In this document: positions 35,961 through 47,305 of the stretch, one piece after another
How the letters are laid out: every line of letters starts with the position of its first letter
Position numbering within the stretch: the first letter of the stretch is position 1
Source: Metallyticus violacea
Lineage: Eukaryota; Arthropoda; Insecta; Mantodea; Metallyticidae
DNA length: 64,000 nt
Assembly (NCBI GenBank): GCA_030762175.1
Contig: CM060846.1
Coordinates: 178,251,041 to 178,315,040 of the forward strand
Direction: 5' to 3'
Notes under the pieces: generated by a model
Database searches by the model: none
Told to the model about the DNA's origin: nothing
Seen by the model: only the letters and a program-made list of their open reading frames with translations
Position numbers and translations under genes: made by a program

Positions 35961-36373
35961 TTTAGCAATCGAGCATGAGTGGCTCACAGACGAGTAGATC
36001 GAAAGGGAAAGTGTTGCATTCAGATGCGCGGGCTATGACTTTCAATGTTTTATACTTTTAAAAGAATTAGCCTAAGAAGTAGGTACACACTAACAACCAA
36101 TTGAACCAGTTAGAGGCTTAACAGCTAAGGCATGCACATTCAGGGCCACGTATATGAAACAGGGTAAAACAACCACTTCTTAGTCAGGACTGCCCCGGAA
36201 AACGCCATATGACAAAAAAATGTGTTTCCAATCTGGTCGACTTTCAAAAGGACGTTCTTCGCCACATCATATTTGAAATATATAATGTATAGTAACGGCG
36301 AATATCAATATCCTTGTTCGTTTGATGAGGGAAAAAATTGATTAAAATGGTTCCTCGTCATCTATGGGGCCAA

Positions 36374-36414
<41 letters not shown>
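36374..36414. repeat. (TA)n microsatellite
   Basis: About 20 TA units upstream of DDE copy B. Confidence 0.95.
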
Positions 36415-36416
<2 letters not shown>

Positions 36417-36439
36417 AATTTCATTGTAGAATAACTAAT

Positions 36440-37190
36440 GATGGAAGGAAATTTCTGTTTGAAAGGAACGATATTGTTGCCGCCAGAATCAAACCTTTGA
36501 CAACAATGAAAGAACTAAGGATTCAAGAGATACTCGTTCCATTTTACTCTCGAAAAGACATATGGCAGGATTCCTTTGTAAATGGTGGTCTCAAAGCTCC
36601 CGTTGGAAAAGATAATAGACTCATTGTTTGTCATACAGGATCTGCAAGGAAAAAAAAAAACATTTTGGAACGCAAATGATTGTTTCGTTCCTGTCCGCAA
36701 AACACATATTTAGACTAATACACGTAAATGAACGTAGAAAGTTTTAAAGACCGGCTTGTGAACATACTTTGAAGGATCAGTTATCATCATGGACGATGTA
36801 AGTTGTCACTCTAACGTAATTAATTAAGTCCCGATAATAAAATCCAGGAAAATAGATATTCAGAAATGGCTACAAACATATAATTTCGACGAGACAGTAA
36901 CAGAATTACTTCAAAAAATTAAGCAGGACAAAACACAGGATAAAAGGTACGAATTAGATCAAGTTGCTTTGGAAAGGTGTCATCAAGTTATTCGATTACC
37001 CCCCTATCACTGCCAGTGCAACCCGATAAATTAGTTTGGGCAAAAGTAACATGTTAAGTTGCTGCCCGAAATTCAACATTTCGGCTGGCGGAAATCGAGA
37101 AATGTATGCTTGAGGCTGTCGATAAAATTACGCTTAAGACTGGACGAGGTTTTACTTATGCTGGAAATCTTCAAGAGGAAGCTTTCCACA
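36440..37190 (+). pseudogene. Decayed DDE transposase, copy B
   Basis: Same family as copy A. Blocks: GRKFLFERNDIVAARI (about 36445); RKDIWQDSFVNGGLKAPVGK and RLIVCHTGSA (36550-36650); MNVESFKD (about 36728); second-Asp block VIIMDDVSCHS with Asp at 36792; WLQTYNFDETVTELLQKIKQ (36870-36930); LDQVALERCHQVIRLPPYHC (36957-37015); and NPI...LVWAKV. In the last motif a single-base loss disrupts the Glu codon at about 37026. TFRLAEIEKCMLEAVDKI closes it. The first-Asp block is damaged. Not functional. Confidence 0.75.
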
Positions 37191-37199
37191 AAGAATTAG

Positions 37200-39414
37200 G
37201 AAGACAGCATTATTCAGAACTTGGTAATAAACTTTAGAGACAGTGATTCAAACTGAAGTGCAGAAGAAATGGTTACGGAAGGAGAGGAGGAGTAAGTCCT
37301 TGCAACTCCTTTGTGATTTCACGTGCATGTGTTCTTTAAAATATATAGTTTTAGGCATGACATTTTTAAGTTGGAAACTTTCATGAAATATTAGAATGTG
37401 AATTAAAATTGCTTGCTCACACAGAAATTGATATTTAAAGTAAATCACAATTGTGTTAAGAGAGCCTATCGTCTCATGTTAGAACAAGAAAAATTATTAC
37501 AGCGGGTTTATTTTTGTGCACCTTGTATCTTTCACTGTCTTTGCTGCTATCTACGGGTCCCGCGTACCTGCACATCTCCTCTCTCTTTCTTGTTGCGATG
37601 CGCTCCGACAATAGCGCACCATACCTGACTGCGGATTGGAGAAGCTCATGTGCCTTCTTATTTCGCACGTACTTTAACCTTCGGTGGATCCTCATGGCTA
37701 GGATCTTGCACTTTTAATTTCGTCTCTTCGCCCCTCTAAATGTCTAAAAGATTTAATCTACAGACAATGACAGTGACAATGTAAAGATAGCTGAGGAACA
37801 GACCTGCAGGGTACTATTCGCGACGGTATTCATGCTTTGGGATATCGGTGACGTAAAGCCGTTTATTTCGAAGCAAATTGTATTTTAAAATAGCGCTGAA
37901 TAGCCAAAGAACAAAGGAACAATTCGGTGTATTTGAAACTGGAATAAAAAAATATTTTATTATTTATTTAACGCGCTTCATACAGCTGATATTTTCCGAT
38001 ACATTCAATAGTTCAGACTAAAGAAATATTTTTTCTTATTTTCACCGCGCTTCATAACTTTAACATGCGGCATATTAAAGTCTGTACTATCTAACCACCC
38101 TCCATTTCCTGATGAATTCACAAGCGCTGTTGCCATGGTTTCAGATGAGAGGCGATCGTTCATACTTAGCAATGGAAATAGCTGTATGTTGCCTAATGGT
38201 TAATCTAGAATAACATGTTCCTTTTGTTATTATTTTGAAATCCTATCAACCTAGGATTATAAAATATATGCATTATGAAATCAAATCGCTATACTTCGTA
38301 CCTTAATTTTTGTCCAGCCACTTCCTTCCACACACATTTTGAACTAATTATTTTCATTCTCAAGCTACTGAATTGCATATTGTCTCCCTTACACGCATTG
38401 TCATTTCAACATATTGCCTCCACTCACATCTATATCATTCACATACTGACGCAGAATCTTGCTACACCGTCACAGAAGGAGTCACATTTCTCTTCCTCGC
38501 TGATTTTTTTAGACTTGCCCAAACCAGCTCAATTTGTATCCAAGTACAATGATGTGGGAGAACCTCAGTACTTCATGGCTCTCACACTTTGCAATTTTAT
38601 GAAGTACAAACTTTTTTTGTAGGTATGCTAACTTAATGATTTCTAAAAGTACCGCCTTAACTGCAATTAGATTCAGAATGTCCATATTATAATCTTGTAT
38701 AATGTGTACCATGTCGTCGTACTTGATAGACTTAGTGGAGATCCTAACTTTTAGTCTCGTGAGTAATAGCCTTACACCATTAAAATATCCATATATTTTG
38801 CACATTTGTTCTGTGACAGATCCACCAACAAATAATTAACAAACTATAAGTATCTGCATTCATGTCATCAGCGAGTCCGCCACCGAGTCGCTGAAGTTCT
38901 TGGAGGAAAGATACAGGCACTCACAAATCCAGCCGTCATTGTTTTCTGTCTGAGGCATCATAATTCGTTTCCCGCGTGAAATATGTGCAAGATATTGCAA
39001 TTATGCTATTTGATCCACGTGGGGTTACAATGCATGTGTCATACTTATTGTGTTGTCTCATTGAATGATATAACCAACGCTTGCTTATGTCATTGGTGGG
39101 GACTCACAGAATGTGAGGCGTAATTGCACCCTAGCGATAAGCTTTAATGCCTGAAGACTGCTGGTTGTTAACGCTATGTGCGCTGCAATAATATTATAAA
39201 GCGGCATTGTTAAAGTTTCTAAGCCAATAGTTATAAAAGAAAATTGTTTTATTTTATCAATAAGAAAGTGATGATATTGCAGGAAAATAGGTTACATTGA
39301 CTTCCTTTTTATAATAAGTAATATCAGAAAAGTTCTATTTTTGTATACTGAATTATCTACAGGTATTGTCTATAGCAAATTAGCACATTGAGTAATATTT
39401 GTGACTATTTCGCA
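37200..39414. other. No recognised feature
   Basis: AT-rich. Open frames at 37413-37717 and 38275-38622 overlap with open frames on the opposite strand and show no family motif. Confidence 0.4.
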
Positions 39415-39450
39415 AACACACACGCACACGCGCGCGCGCGCGCGCGCGAG
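39415..39450. repeat. (CA)n(CG)n alternating tract
   Basis: ACACACACGCAC followed by about 12 CG units, a strongly Z-forming alternating purine-pyrimidine sequence. It directly abuts the T-run of the next SINE. Confidence 0.95.
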
Positions 39451-39730
39451 TTTTTTTTTTTTTTTTTTTTTTTTTTAATGCCCGTTTTTACTACGGTGGA
39501 CACTGATGATATATAGATGAAATGATAATTTGGGAAATAATATTTTTTTTTTTAAGGAAGGAAGCGTTCCAGGCCTAAGTTTAGGGTATCTCCCCGGCAT
39601 TTGTCAGTTATGAAGACTGAGGAAAACCGGGGGGGGAACCCATTCAGGGAGGACGGTCCTGGAGGGATTCGAATCCCAGATCTCCCGCTCACGAGTCCGC
39701 GCCTTAACGACCTCGGCCACCCGTGGCGGT
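39451..39730 (-). mobile_element. SINE-L with long T-run (A-tail)
   Basis: Minus-strand head ACCGCCACGGGTGGCCGAGG, B box GGATTCGAATCC, CCAGGACCG, a damaged ...CCCCCCCGGTTTTCC body, CAAATGCCGGGGAGATACCC, TTAGGCCTGGAACGC. The 3' domain is shortened (the GCCTGTGGTGCC part is missing), and a 26-nt T-run follows at the left. It lies immediately upstream of the mariner. Confidence 0.92.
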
Positions 39731-39739
39731 ACAGTAGAG

Positions 39740-41025
39740 TTTTGTACCGCTAGGTGACAACACTAGCACATCTGGTGAGTGTATGTTTAAAGTTTCATGC
39801 AGCTGGGTAGATGTGTTCACATTAGTACTTCTCATGATCTCTGTGTGTAGTGTGTGGCGATTTTACGATGGATCCAAGATTAGAACAGAGAGTGTGCATT
39901 AAATTCTTTGCAAATCCCGGGGAAAATGCTATAGAGACCCTCGAAATGATTCAACAAGTATTTGGGGGACAAAGCATGAGCTGTACACGTGTGTTTGAGT
40001 GGCATGCTCGATTCAGGGCCGGCCGTACAGCTACTGAAGACGATGCTCACACCGGTAGGTCCGTCAGCTGCACAACGCCTGACATTATTGCCAACACCGA
40101 GGTTCAACACCTCGTTCGTGAGGATCGACGTTGGACCATTGAAGACCTTGCTTATGAAGTGATAATTGGTTATGGGACATGCGTACGAATTTTAACCGAT
40201 GAATTGGGCATGCGTCATGTCGCTGCAAAATTTGTGCCAAGAATCCTGACTGCTGATCAGAAGGTTCAGCGTCTTGAAGTTTGCACGGAGCTTCGTCAGC
40301 CGTATCCGATGACCCAATCTTCTTGTCCAGGGTCATCACCGGCGACGAGAGCTGGATGTACGCTTATGACCCTGAGACAAAACGGCAATCCTCCCAGTGG
40401 AAGAGCCCGAACTCAGAAATCCCAGTGGAAGAGCCCGAACTCAGAAAGACCAAATAAGCGAGACATGAGAAGAGCAAAGTCAAGAGCATGCTCCTCGTTT
40501 TCTTTGATACAAAGGGGGATTGTGCACAAAGAATTCGTCCCACCAAATCAAACAGTAAATTCTCCGTACTACTGTGACGTTTTGCGACGACTCCGTGAAA
40601 ATGTGCGGAGACAACGGCCCTAAATTTGGCGACAAGGAAATTGACTGTTGCATCATGATAATGCTCCCTGTCAGAACTCCTTGTTCACCAGGAGATTTTG
40701 ACGAAAAACAACATGACTGTTGTCCCCCACCCAACGTACTCGCCTGATTTGGCTCCCTGCGACTTCGCTCTATTTCCCAAACTGAAAATCAAGTTGAAAG
40801 GACGTCTGTTGTACACAATTGAGAGGATTCAAGAAGAAACGCTGTCTGTGCTAAACACCCTCAAAGAACATGACTTCCAAGATGCACTTGGAAAATGTCA
40901 GAATCGCTGGGATCGGTGTATACGTGTGGAAGGTAACTACTTCGAGGGCGCTGGCGGTCATTAGTGTCAAAGTAAGTTTTTGACCAGATGGCAGCACTAG
41001 TCCCGAATATTCTGGATACCACCTA
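39740..41025 (+). mobile_element. Mariner element, near full length, inactive
   Basis: The total length of about 1.28 kb is normal for mariner. Left-end GACAACACTAGCACATCTGG and right-end (minus strand) GACTAGTGCTGCCATCTGG are diverged terminal inverted repeats. The transposase starts at the ATG at 39868 (MDPRLEQRVCIKFFANPGEN). It has the helix-turn-helix region (FEWHARFRAGRTATEDDAHT), the first Asp in VITGDESW (40344), the second in HHDNAPCQN (40657), the third in YSPDLAPCDF (40746) and a C-terminal NRWDRCIRVEGNYFEG. All three Asp of the DD34D triad survive. The frame is broken near 40310, by a 28-bp tandem duplication at 40392-40447, and by a loss of about 16 bp between the second and third Asp. 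Such enzymes cut and reinsert their own DNA at TA sites. Confidence 0.88.
40392..40447. repeat. 28-bp tandem duplication inside the mariner ORF
   Basis: Two adjacent identical copies beginning TCCCAGTGGAAGAGCCCG (40392-40419 and 40420-40447). As 28 is not a multiple of three, this shifts the frame after the first Asp block. Confidence 0.97.
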
Positions 41026-41126
41026 ATATGAAGCTAATTTTAACACCTAAGAGAACTAGCTGACATTAATGCAAATTATATGATAAAAATTATTAAAAAA
41101 ACTATATAGAGGCACCTCAGACGCGT

Positions 41127-41377
41127 CGGTCCTGGTGGTGTAGTGGTTATCATACTTGCCTCCTAAACCCAAGATCGCGGGTTCAATCCCGGCCAGGACC
41201 GATAGATTTTTTCGTGCCGTAAATGTACAACACGGGACCCACGGCTTTACTTCCCTTCCGAAGAAAGCCATACTTACGATTTTTACGCCCGAAAAAATCC
41301 ATCGGTCCTGGCCGGGTTCGAACCCGCAATCTTGGGTTTAGGAGGCAAGTATGGTAACCACTACACCACCAGGACCG
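41127..41377. mobile_element. Inverted SINE-R pair (foldback), head to head
   Basis: The plus-strand head GGTCCTGGTGGTGTAGTGG runs through B box and CCAGGACCG to ATTTTTTCG (41127-41212). A minus-strand R copy, body first, then ends in its own head at 41377. The arms 41127-41212 and 41292-41377 (86 bp) are reverse complements with a handful of mismatches, around a 79-nt centre holding body sequence (GTAAATGTACAACACGGGAC). The switch point is at a shared TTTTTTCG, suggesting template switching. Both tRNA-like A and B boxes are intact. Confidence 0.93.
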
Positions 41378-41568
41378 ACGGTTTTTTCCAGGTTTTACTG
41401 TCCTCATAAATGGCAAATGCCGGGGAGATACCCTAAACTTAGATCTGGAATATTTCCTTCCTTAAAAAAATCCTTTTCCAATATATCATTTCATCTCATG
41501 TATCATTAGTGTCCACCGCCTGTGGTGCCTCAGATGTAAAACGGGCGTTAAACACCATTAAAAAAAAC
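41378..41568 (+). mobile_element. SINE-L body without its own head, fused to the R foldback
   Basis: Right after the R head ending CCAGGACCG, the sequence becomes the SINE-L body (GGTTTTTTCCAGGTTTT, CAAATGCCGGGGAGATACCC, GTGTCCACCGCCTGTGGTGCC, ACGGGCGTTAAACACC, A-tail). CAGGACCG is where SINE-L heads also end, so the join lies exactly at sequence shared by both families. Confidence 0.92.
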
Positions 41569-42497
41569 TATCCATCCTAAGGGATCGTGACCCATTTGTT
41601 AACAAACGGTGAATTAAGAGGAGACGAGCGAAATAGCAAATTATTTATCACTCAATTATAATAGGAACAACTGCTAACTAATCTCTGAGAGTAATTATCA
41701 ACTGCTAGGCTCGATAATAAACCAAGCCCTGCAATGAATTGTACCTTAGCAGTAAAAGGTACGATAACTTATGTTGGACAACGCCAAATTGTGCCTTATT
41801 CCAATAAGTAAAGCCGACCGCCATGTTAACAACTTTGTGGTTCAGAATGCTCAATTACTTCGTCCTTCTGTTGAACTCTTAGTACTTCAACGATATTTCG
41901 TCCTCCATATTAATCGTGTAATTGACCAATATCTTGCCAGTCCATAAATAACCTTTGCTACTTTGGAATAAAACCTCTCAATGTGACTTTTTTCCAGCGT
42001 GTCCGAACATTTTTCTGCAACTATAAACACGTGTTCTTTGTACAATAATGTTACCCTTCCTTTAAAATTGTTGCACAGCAGTCTCTAATGAATCTACTTG
42101 AAAATCAGTGCAAGTATAAAGTGGACAGCAAACATCTTAGCAATACTCTATCGCAGCAGTTCCACTAAAGGTTGAAGACAAAACGAAATAATCCAACTGT
42201 CCAACCAAGTGAAAAATTTGCAACTTATTAAGCAATTATTTCTTAAATCAAAACTTTTATTGTTATTATTTTATATTTATTTTAATAAACTAGAAAAAAA
42301 TGAAGCATTTATACAATTATAGGTGCATTTTTCTCACAAACTATTAAACTCAGCTTCATCAAATTTTATAATCAGCTTGCAAACTTGCAAACATGTTACT
42401 TCTCACAATAGACTTTTTAAAACCATTTCTATATACATTCACCATTTTACACAAAATTCAAACCATATTTAATCGCCCCCCCCCCAAATTCTGATGC
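41569..42497. other. No recognised feature
   Basis: AT-rich sequence. Nothing recognised apart from a short C-run just before 42490. Confidence 0.4.
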
Positions 42498-42860
42498 ATG
42501 CATAAGTTGAAATCTTTCGCCAGGTATGTAGATCAGTGTTTTACACTTTCACAAAGATATAACTGTATCTTAGAGTTTTTAGAAAAGTTCCCTAAATTTA
42601 AGAATATGCAAGTTACGATAAATGACAAAAAAGATAAGTGTGTGTTATGTAACCGTATGGTGACCATACTTAAATTACCATTAAATCCACTTAATGTTCC
42701 AAACATAAAACGTGTATATGGGCGTAATATCTGCAAACTATATACTTTCATATTTAGCATAAAAAAACAAATTTTTGATCCAACATTTATGTTGTTTGTA
42801 GGTCCATATTATAAGTCCTTTCCTACGGGAGATTATTCTCTTTTAATTACAGAGATTTAA
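42498..42860 (+). CDS. Uncharacterised 120-codon open frame, possible exon or gene fragment
   Basis: One of the longest open frames here not explained by a recognised repeat. It starts MHKLKSFARYVDQCFTLSQR and contains EFLEKFPKFKNMQ, a KDKCVLCNRM Cys pair, RVYGRNICKLYTFIF and ends at a stop at 42858-42860. The order FP..., CxxC, then GR-x-C with helical hydrophobics faintly recalls the DUF4211 region of CCDC82-type proteins. This is a guess from motif order, not an established match. No splice or promoter evidence is decisive. It could be chance or a degraded unknown repeat. Confidence 0.25.
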   Translation: MHKLKSFARYVDQCFTLSQRYNCILEFLEKFPKFKNMQVTINDKKDKCVLCNRMVTILKLPLNPLNVPNIKRVYGRNICKLYTFIFSIKKQIFDPTFMLFVGPYYKSFPTGDYSLLITEI

Positions 42861-44193
42861 GCTACAATTCAACTAAACAAAATATTAATGTTATAGCGCG
42901 ATTCATTTTTTAGCAAATTTCTGCTGAAGTTCCAGTTTTTTTTGGCGATATCACCAAAATTTTATGCGCAGCTTTTCAGCAATTATTGATTGCATTTTTT
43001 CATTACCATATTATGAATGTAAGGTCTTTTTTACGCGACTATAAGTGTATGATAAATTCAGAGTTTACAGCACGCAAATGGAGCCGTTCACACAGAAATA
43101 CTCCGGGCTATAGAATCGCGATACAAGTTCATACATAGACCGCAGATGACTCCCTTGTATGAAAGCTGTTCACAAAGCATCGCAATAAATTCATACACAC
43201 GAGCATATGTTATCTCTCATTTATGTTTCTTTGCGTGCAGGATACAATAAATAGTCAGTGTCTATGATAATGATAAATTTATTACTAAAGCTCCGAATTT
43301 TCCTATGTTAATAGGACAGAAGAAGCATTACAAAAATATAATCCTGTTATGTGTGAAAATTAGTTATAACGCAAGCTCATAGGTTTTACTTATATTTTTA
43401 ACACGTTCTAAATTATTACAATATGTGGAACAACTCCATCGGAAAGAAGGTATCAGCATAAGCCCGACGCGCGTTAAGGTACATGACTCCATATTAATGC
43501 CAGCCTCTCTTGATGAAATGCTGGCTGACATATTTGCTTCATTCTTTATTAATAAACTGTATTTTCTTCCAAGGTATTCTTCAAATAAGGTGGCAAACAT
43601 TTGAAAATAATTTACTTTAGAGGGATTGCCTTGAAATTCTTGAAAGAGAGTACGGAAAATTACTTTTTATTCACGTAAATTGAAAATGGATTGAATACAT
43701 TTCTTTATCCCCTTCTTTATGTGTTGAGTAACAAGATATTAGTATAACTGGAAAAACAAACGACAGACATAAGCGAGACTCAATAGAAGGATTCTGTATC
43801 GCATACGCGTATCACGACACTATACACATCGTGTGAAACTGATCTAACAGTGATTCAAGAAGTCAAACATCTCCAGGTAAAAAAGATTGAATGGTGTAAT
43901 ACAGTAGGATGATTTGAATTACAGACCGGCAGAGCGCGGGAGAAACCATAGGGAAGTGGTAAGGCTGAACGCAAGAAAATTTCCGACAATCGTATTCCAA
44001 ATAGAGAAACCGTTCGCCAACTTGGTAAAAGGTGACGAGAAACAGGAGCTCTTCAATGACAAGAAATATGCGAACCGCCCTGTTCTTGCGGAAGAAAATA
44101 AGATGCAATACAGGGATTTCCTGCGCAGATGCGATAATGTGTTGCTGCTGAGTCATCATTTTCATCTTTTGTTATAACACTGGTTATCGCTTA
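42861..44193. other. No recognised feature
   Basis: AT-rich. An open frame at 43914-44177 (87 codons, MNYRPAERGRNHREVVRLNA at its start) is charged, ends just before a microsatellite, is also open on the opposite strand, and has no motif I know. Confidence 0.35.
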
Positions 44194-44307
<114 letters not shown>

Positions 44308-44560
44308 TACTTTTTATGATTTTAGATATAACATAAATAATGGAAATACTGACTTTACGCGCGACCAGTCTGTTTCCATTTATCCGGTTGCGGCAGCTGC
44401 ACTCAGTAGCCGTACTTAAATGGTCCATAATTCAAATAACCATACTGTACAGGATTGAAACAAATTAATGGTACAAATTTCCAAGCAAAGGTGCTTGTAT
44501 CCTCCGCTCTTTCCACTATTACAAATCTTGCATTTGAATTCCATTCTGGTGAAAACTATT

Positions 44561-44813
44561 TTTAATAGTGTTTTTACAGTTCAGGCATCACATGCGGAGG
44601 ACACTGATAATAAATGAAATGAAATAATAAACTGGAAAAATATTTAAAGGAAGGAAGTGTTCCAGGCCTGGGTAGTTCCCGGCATTTTTCATTTATGACG
44701 ACTGAGGAAATGCTGGAAAAACCTCAGTCAGGAAGGACGGTCCTGGCGAGAATCGAACCTTAGACATCCCTCTCACGAGTCCGTTCCTAAATAACCTCGA
44801 TCACCCGTGGCTG
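44561..44813 (-). mobile_element. SINE-L, diverged
   Basis: Minus strand: CAGCCACGGGTGATCGAGG, B box GGTTCGATTCTCG, CCAGGACCG, TGACTGAGGTTTTTCC, AAATGCCGGGAACTACCC (with a deletion removing TAAACTTA), and a mutated 3' domain. An old copy. Confidence 0.9.
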
Positions 44814-45710
44814 TGTTTGCAACTATATTAAGCAGTTTTGAAAAAGGGCCAAGCTTTATTTCTCCATATTTGAAGGGACAGATTCATCTTCAAAAAGGAA
44901 GAAGGATTTACTTCAGTAAATGTGTGGAATGTGAAAATTTTTTAGAATTGTAAGGTAATCTCTATTTGTATCACTGTGAAGTTGGTTATAAAAATCATGC
45001 TTCCCCAGGGTCACATGTATGTTCAGTGTTTATAAGAAAACTAAAAACACAATTTTTTATGTGTGTGACATTATTATGTCAGTATATGTAAGTGGTGTGA
45101 GATGTTAGCTTTTCAAAAGTTTTTGGAAGGCAATATACTTGGAGACTGTGAAGCATAATATATGTTATAGAATAGTAATACTCTATCTTGAAAGGGAAAA
45201 CTGGGGGGAAAAAAAATCTTTAGTCTTATAAGAGTGCTAGTTTTTATGCCAAATATGCAGCAGTGGAGAAAATGTGATTTAGTTGTGTTATATTAACTGA
45301 CGAGCTGGGAAAACGGTGAATCAAACCATAATTGACCGACTCTTAACCAAAGAGGAAGAACCATCGAGCTATTCTGAAAAACTTCGTGGAGTAAGAAAAA
45401 CGGTTCGCTGCAATTTCCAATATGCATACGAGTTCGATGTTTGGTATATGGTTAAATTATTACAAAGGAGGATAAAACCATTTTAAACTTTTTTTTTTAA
45501 TTTATAGGGGATTAGTGATAAATTATTAATTATTCACCGTTAGTCAAGTCATACCTTTGAAATAGAAGAGATTTACACTGAAAAATAAATTCTTGTTTTC
45601 TATCATGTTTCGTAATATTCACGTCTAGACTAGGCACTACCATTTTACACCAATTCATAGACACATTATGATAACTTCGCAAATATGTAGCATATTCATT
45701 AAAAAAGTAC
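44814..45710. other. No recognised feature
   Basis: AT-rich; no motif recognised. Confidence 0.4.
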
Positions 45711-46188
45711 TGTGCGGGGTGGCTCAGGTGGCAACGCTTAAGATTCGTATTCATGAGGTCCCGGGTTCAATTCCCGGTAGGCCGGCTTTTTAGTGGTTAC
45801 CCCGGGTCACTTAGACGAATGCTGGAATAAATATTTACACTCCACGAATTTCCCGCTTAGCCATTTTAGCATCCATTGATTCATTTGGTTTCGTTACAGG
45901 GTCAAAAGTGTTAGGACGAGGTGGGCTAGCGCGGAATGATAAAGGATTGCGCTTTTGAAAAGTTATGACATGGGAATGTCAGCAGACCTACGGAAGGGCT
46001 CAAATAACTCGGAGAATCCACCGATTTCGGAATGTTCTATCTGGAAACATATTAAGGACCCATTCTGCGTCTACGCAGTTACCCCCGTAGATCCTGGCCG
46101 CCCGCTGCCTCTCTAACCTTATTGCTTCAACTCAAAAGCGTCCCCATTGATGGCGTAGGCACAGGTACCGAAAATATCCTCCTTCACC
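45711..46188 (+). mobile_element. SINE-T, long tRNA-headed repeat
   Basis: The head GGGGTGGCTCAGGTGGCAACGC with B box GGGTTCAATTCCC and the end GGTAGGCCGG is tRNA-like, perhaps Thr(CGT). The body, unlike L, R or E, carries GGTTACCCCGGGTCACTTA, TACACTCCACGAATT, GGGTCAAAAGTG, AAGGGCTCAAATAACTC, TGTTCTATCTGGAAACAT, TGCGTCTACGCAGTTACC, GTAGATCCTGGCCGCCCG and GGCGTAGGCACAG. The same blocks in the same order recur at 59916-60434. About 480 bp, long for a SINE. Confidence 0.88.
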
Positions 46189-47033
46189 CACCCACCAAGT
46201 GCTTGATTTTCGATTTAATAATTAATATTTTCGCGTACTTTTCTCAGAATTTTAAGCACCAAGAAATATTTTAAAATATTTTCTTTCAGATGTATTTGTA
46301 ATGTGTGTTGTTTGGTAAACTAGCCGAAATCGTACTTTATGTTGGTAAATTCCAACCTCTATATTATGTTATTTTCGCTTTATTTGACATATGTTTGATT
46401 TTTTATTCCCCAAAAATAAATTTAAAAATGAAATTAGTTCCAATAACCAAATAAATGAACAAATAACAATTTCAAAGGTCATTCTTACTTTCATTTTTAA
46501 TAGAGTAACAAGATTAGCTATTGTCACAGATGTAAACAATGTCTTTTTGTAGTTTTTGGTACATTCATTATACTACATTTTTGATACGGAACCATACCTA
46601 TTTTTCTTATCTTCTGAGGCAGTATTGCTGCCTCACTTCCATAATATTCTCCATTATCAGAGTTATGAATTTCATAATTTATATAAATGAACTCTGATTT
46701 GTTTTACTGTATATTAAATTAAATGTTTCTAATGGTATTGTTGAACGTTTACCAATGTAAACGTATCCAAGTTATATGTTAAGTGTAAATATTCAGAAGA
46801 GTATGAAAATGTATGTTTAGTTGTATTTCTGGTTAGCTAGAATTGTATAAGATAGGCTGTACATTAACTCCGTTTCTTTTTTCAAACTCCTAACAAAAGA
46901 GCGAAGGGTCGCTTCAAGGTTCTTCTTTTGTATACAGGCAAGGAGCCTTGCTGTTGTTTGGTCCTTTAAAGGGGTCTGGCTGCAGACAAACTATCGCTTG
47001 GTGGAAGCTACGAAAGCGTAATGGCTTGAGTGA
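46189..47033. other. No recognised feature
   Basis: AT-rich; nothing recognised. Confidence 0.4.
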
Positions 47034-47305
47034 CAGTGTTTAACGCCCGGTTTTACTATTGAAGCACCACAGGCGGTGGACAGTCATGATACACAAGACG
47101 AAATGATATATTGCGAAAGGATTTATTTTTTAAGGGAGGAAATGTTCCAGGCCTAAGTTTAGGGTACCTCCCCGGTATTTGCCATTTATGAGGACTGAGA
47201 AAAACCTGAAAAAAAACTCAGTGAGGGAGGCGATCCTGGCTGGATTCGAACCCCAGACCTCCCGCTCACGAGTCCGCGCCGTAACTACCTCGGTCACCCG
47301 TGGCG
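47034..47305 (-). mobile_element. SINE-L, well preserved
   Basis: Minus strand: CGCCACGGGTGACCGAGG, GCGCGGACTCGTGAGCGGG, B box GGTTCGAATCC, CCAGGATCG, CAAATACCGGGGAGGTACCC, TTAGGCCTGGAACAT, TGTCCACCGCCTGTGGTGC, CCGGGCGTTAAACACTG. GGCTTGAGTGACA on the left and AGCTTGAGTACA on the right are a possible aged target duplication. Confidence 0.94.
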
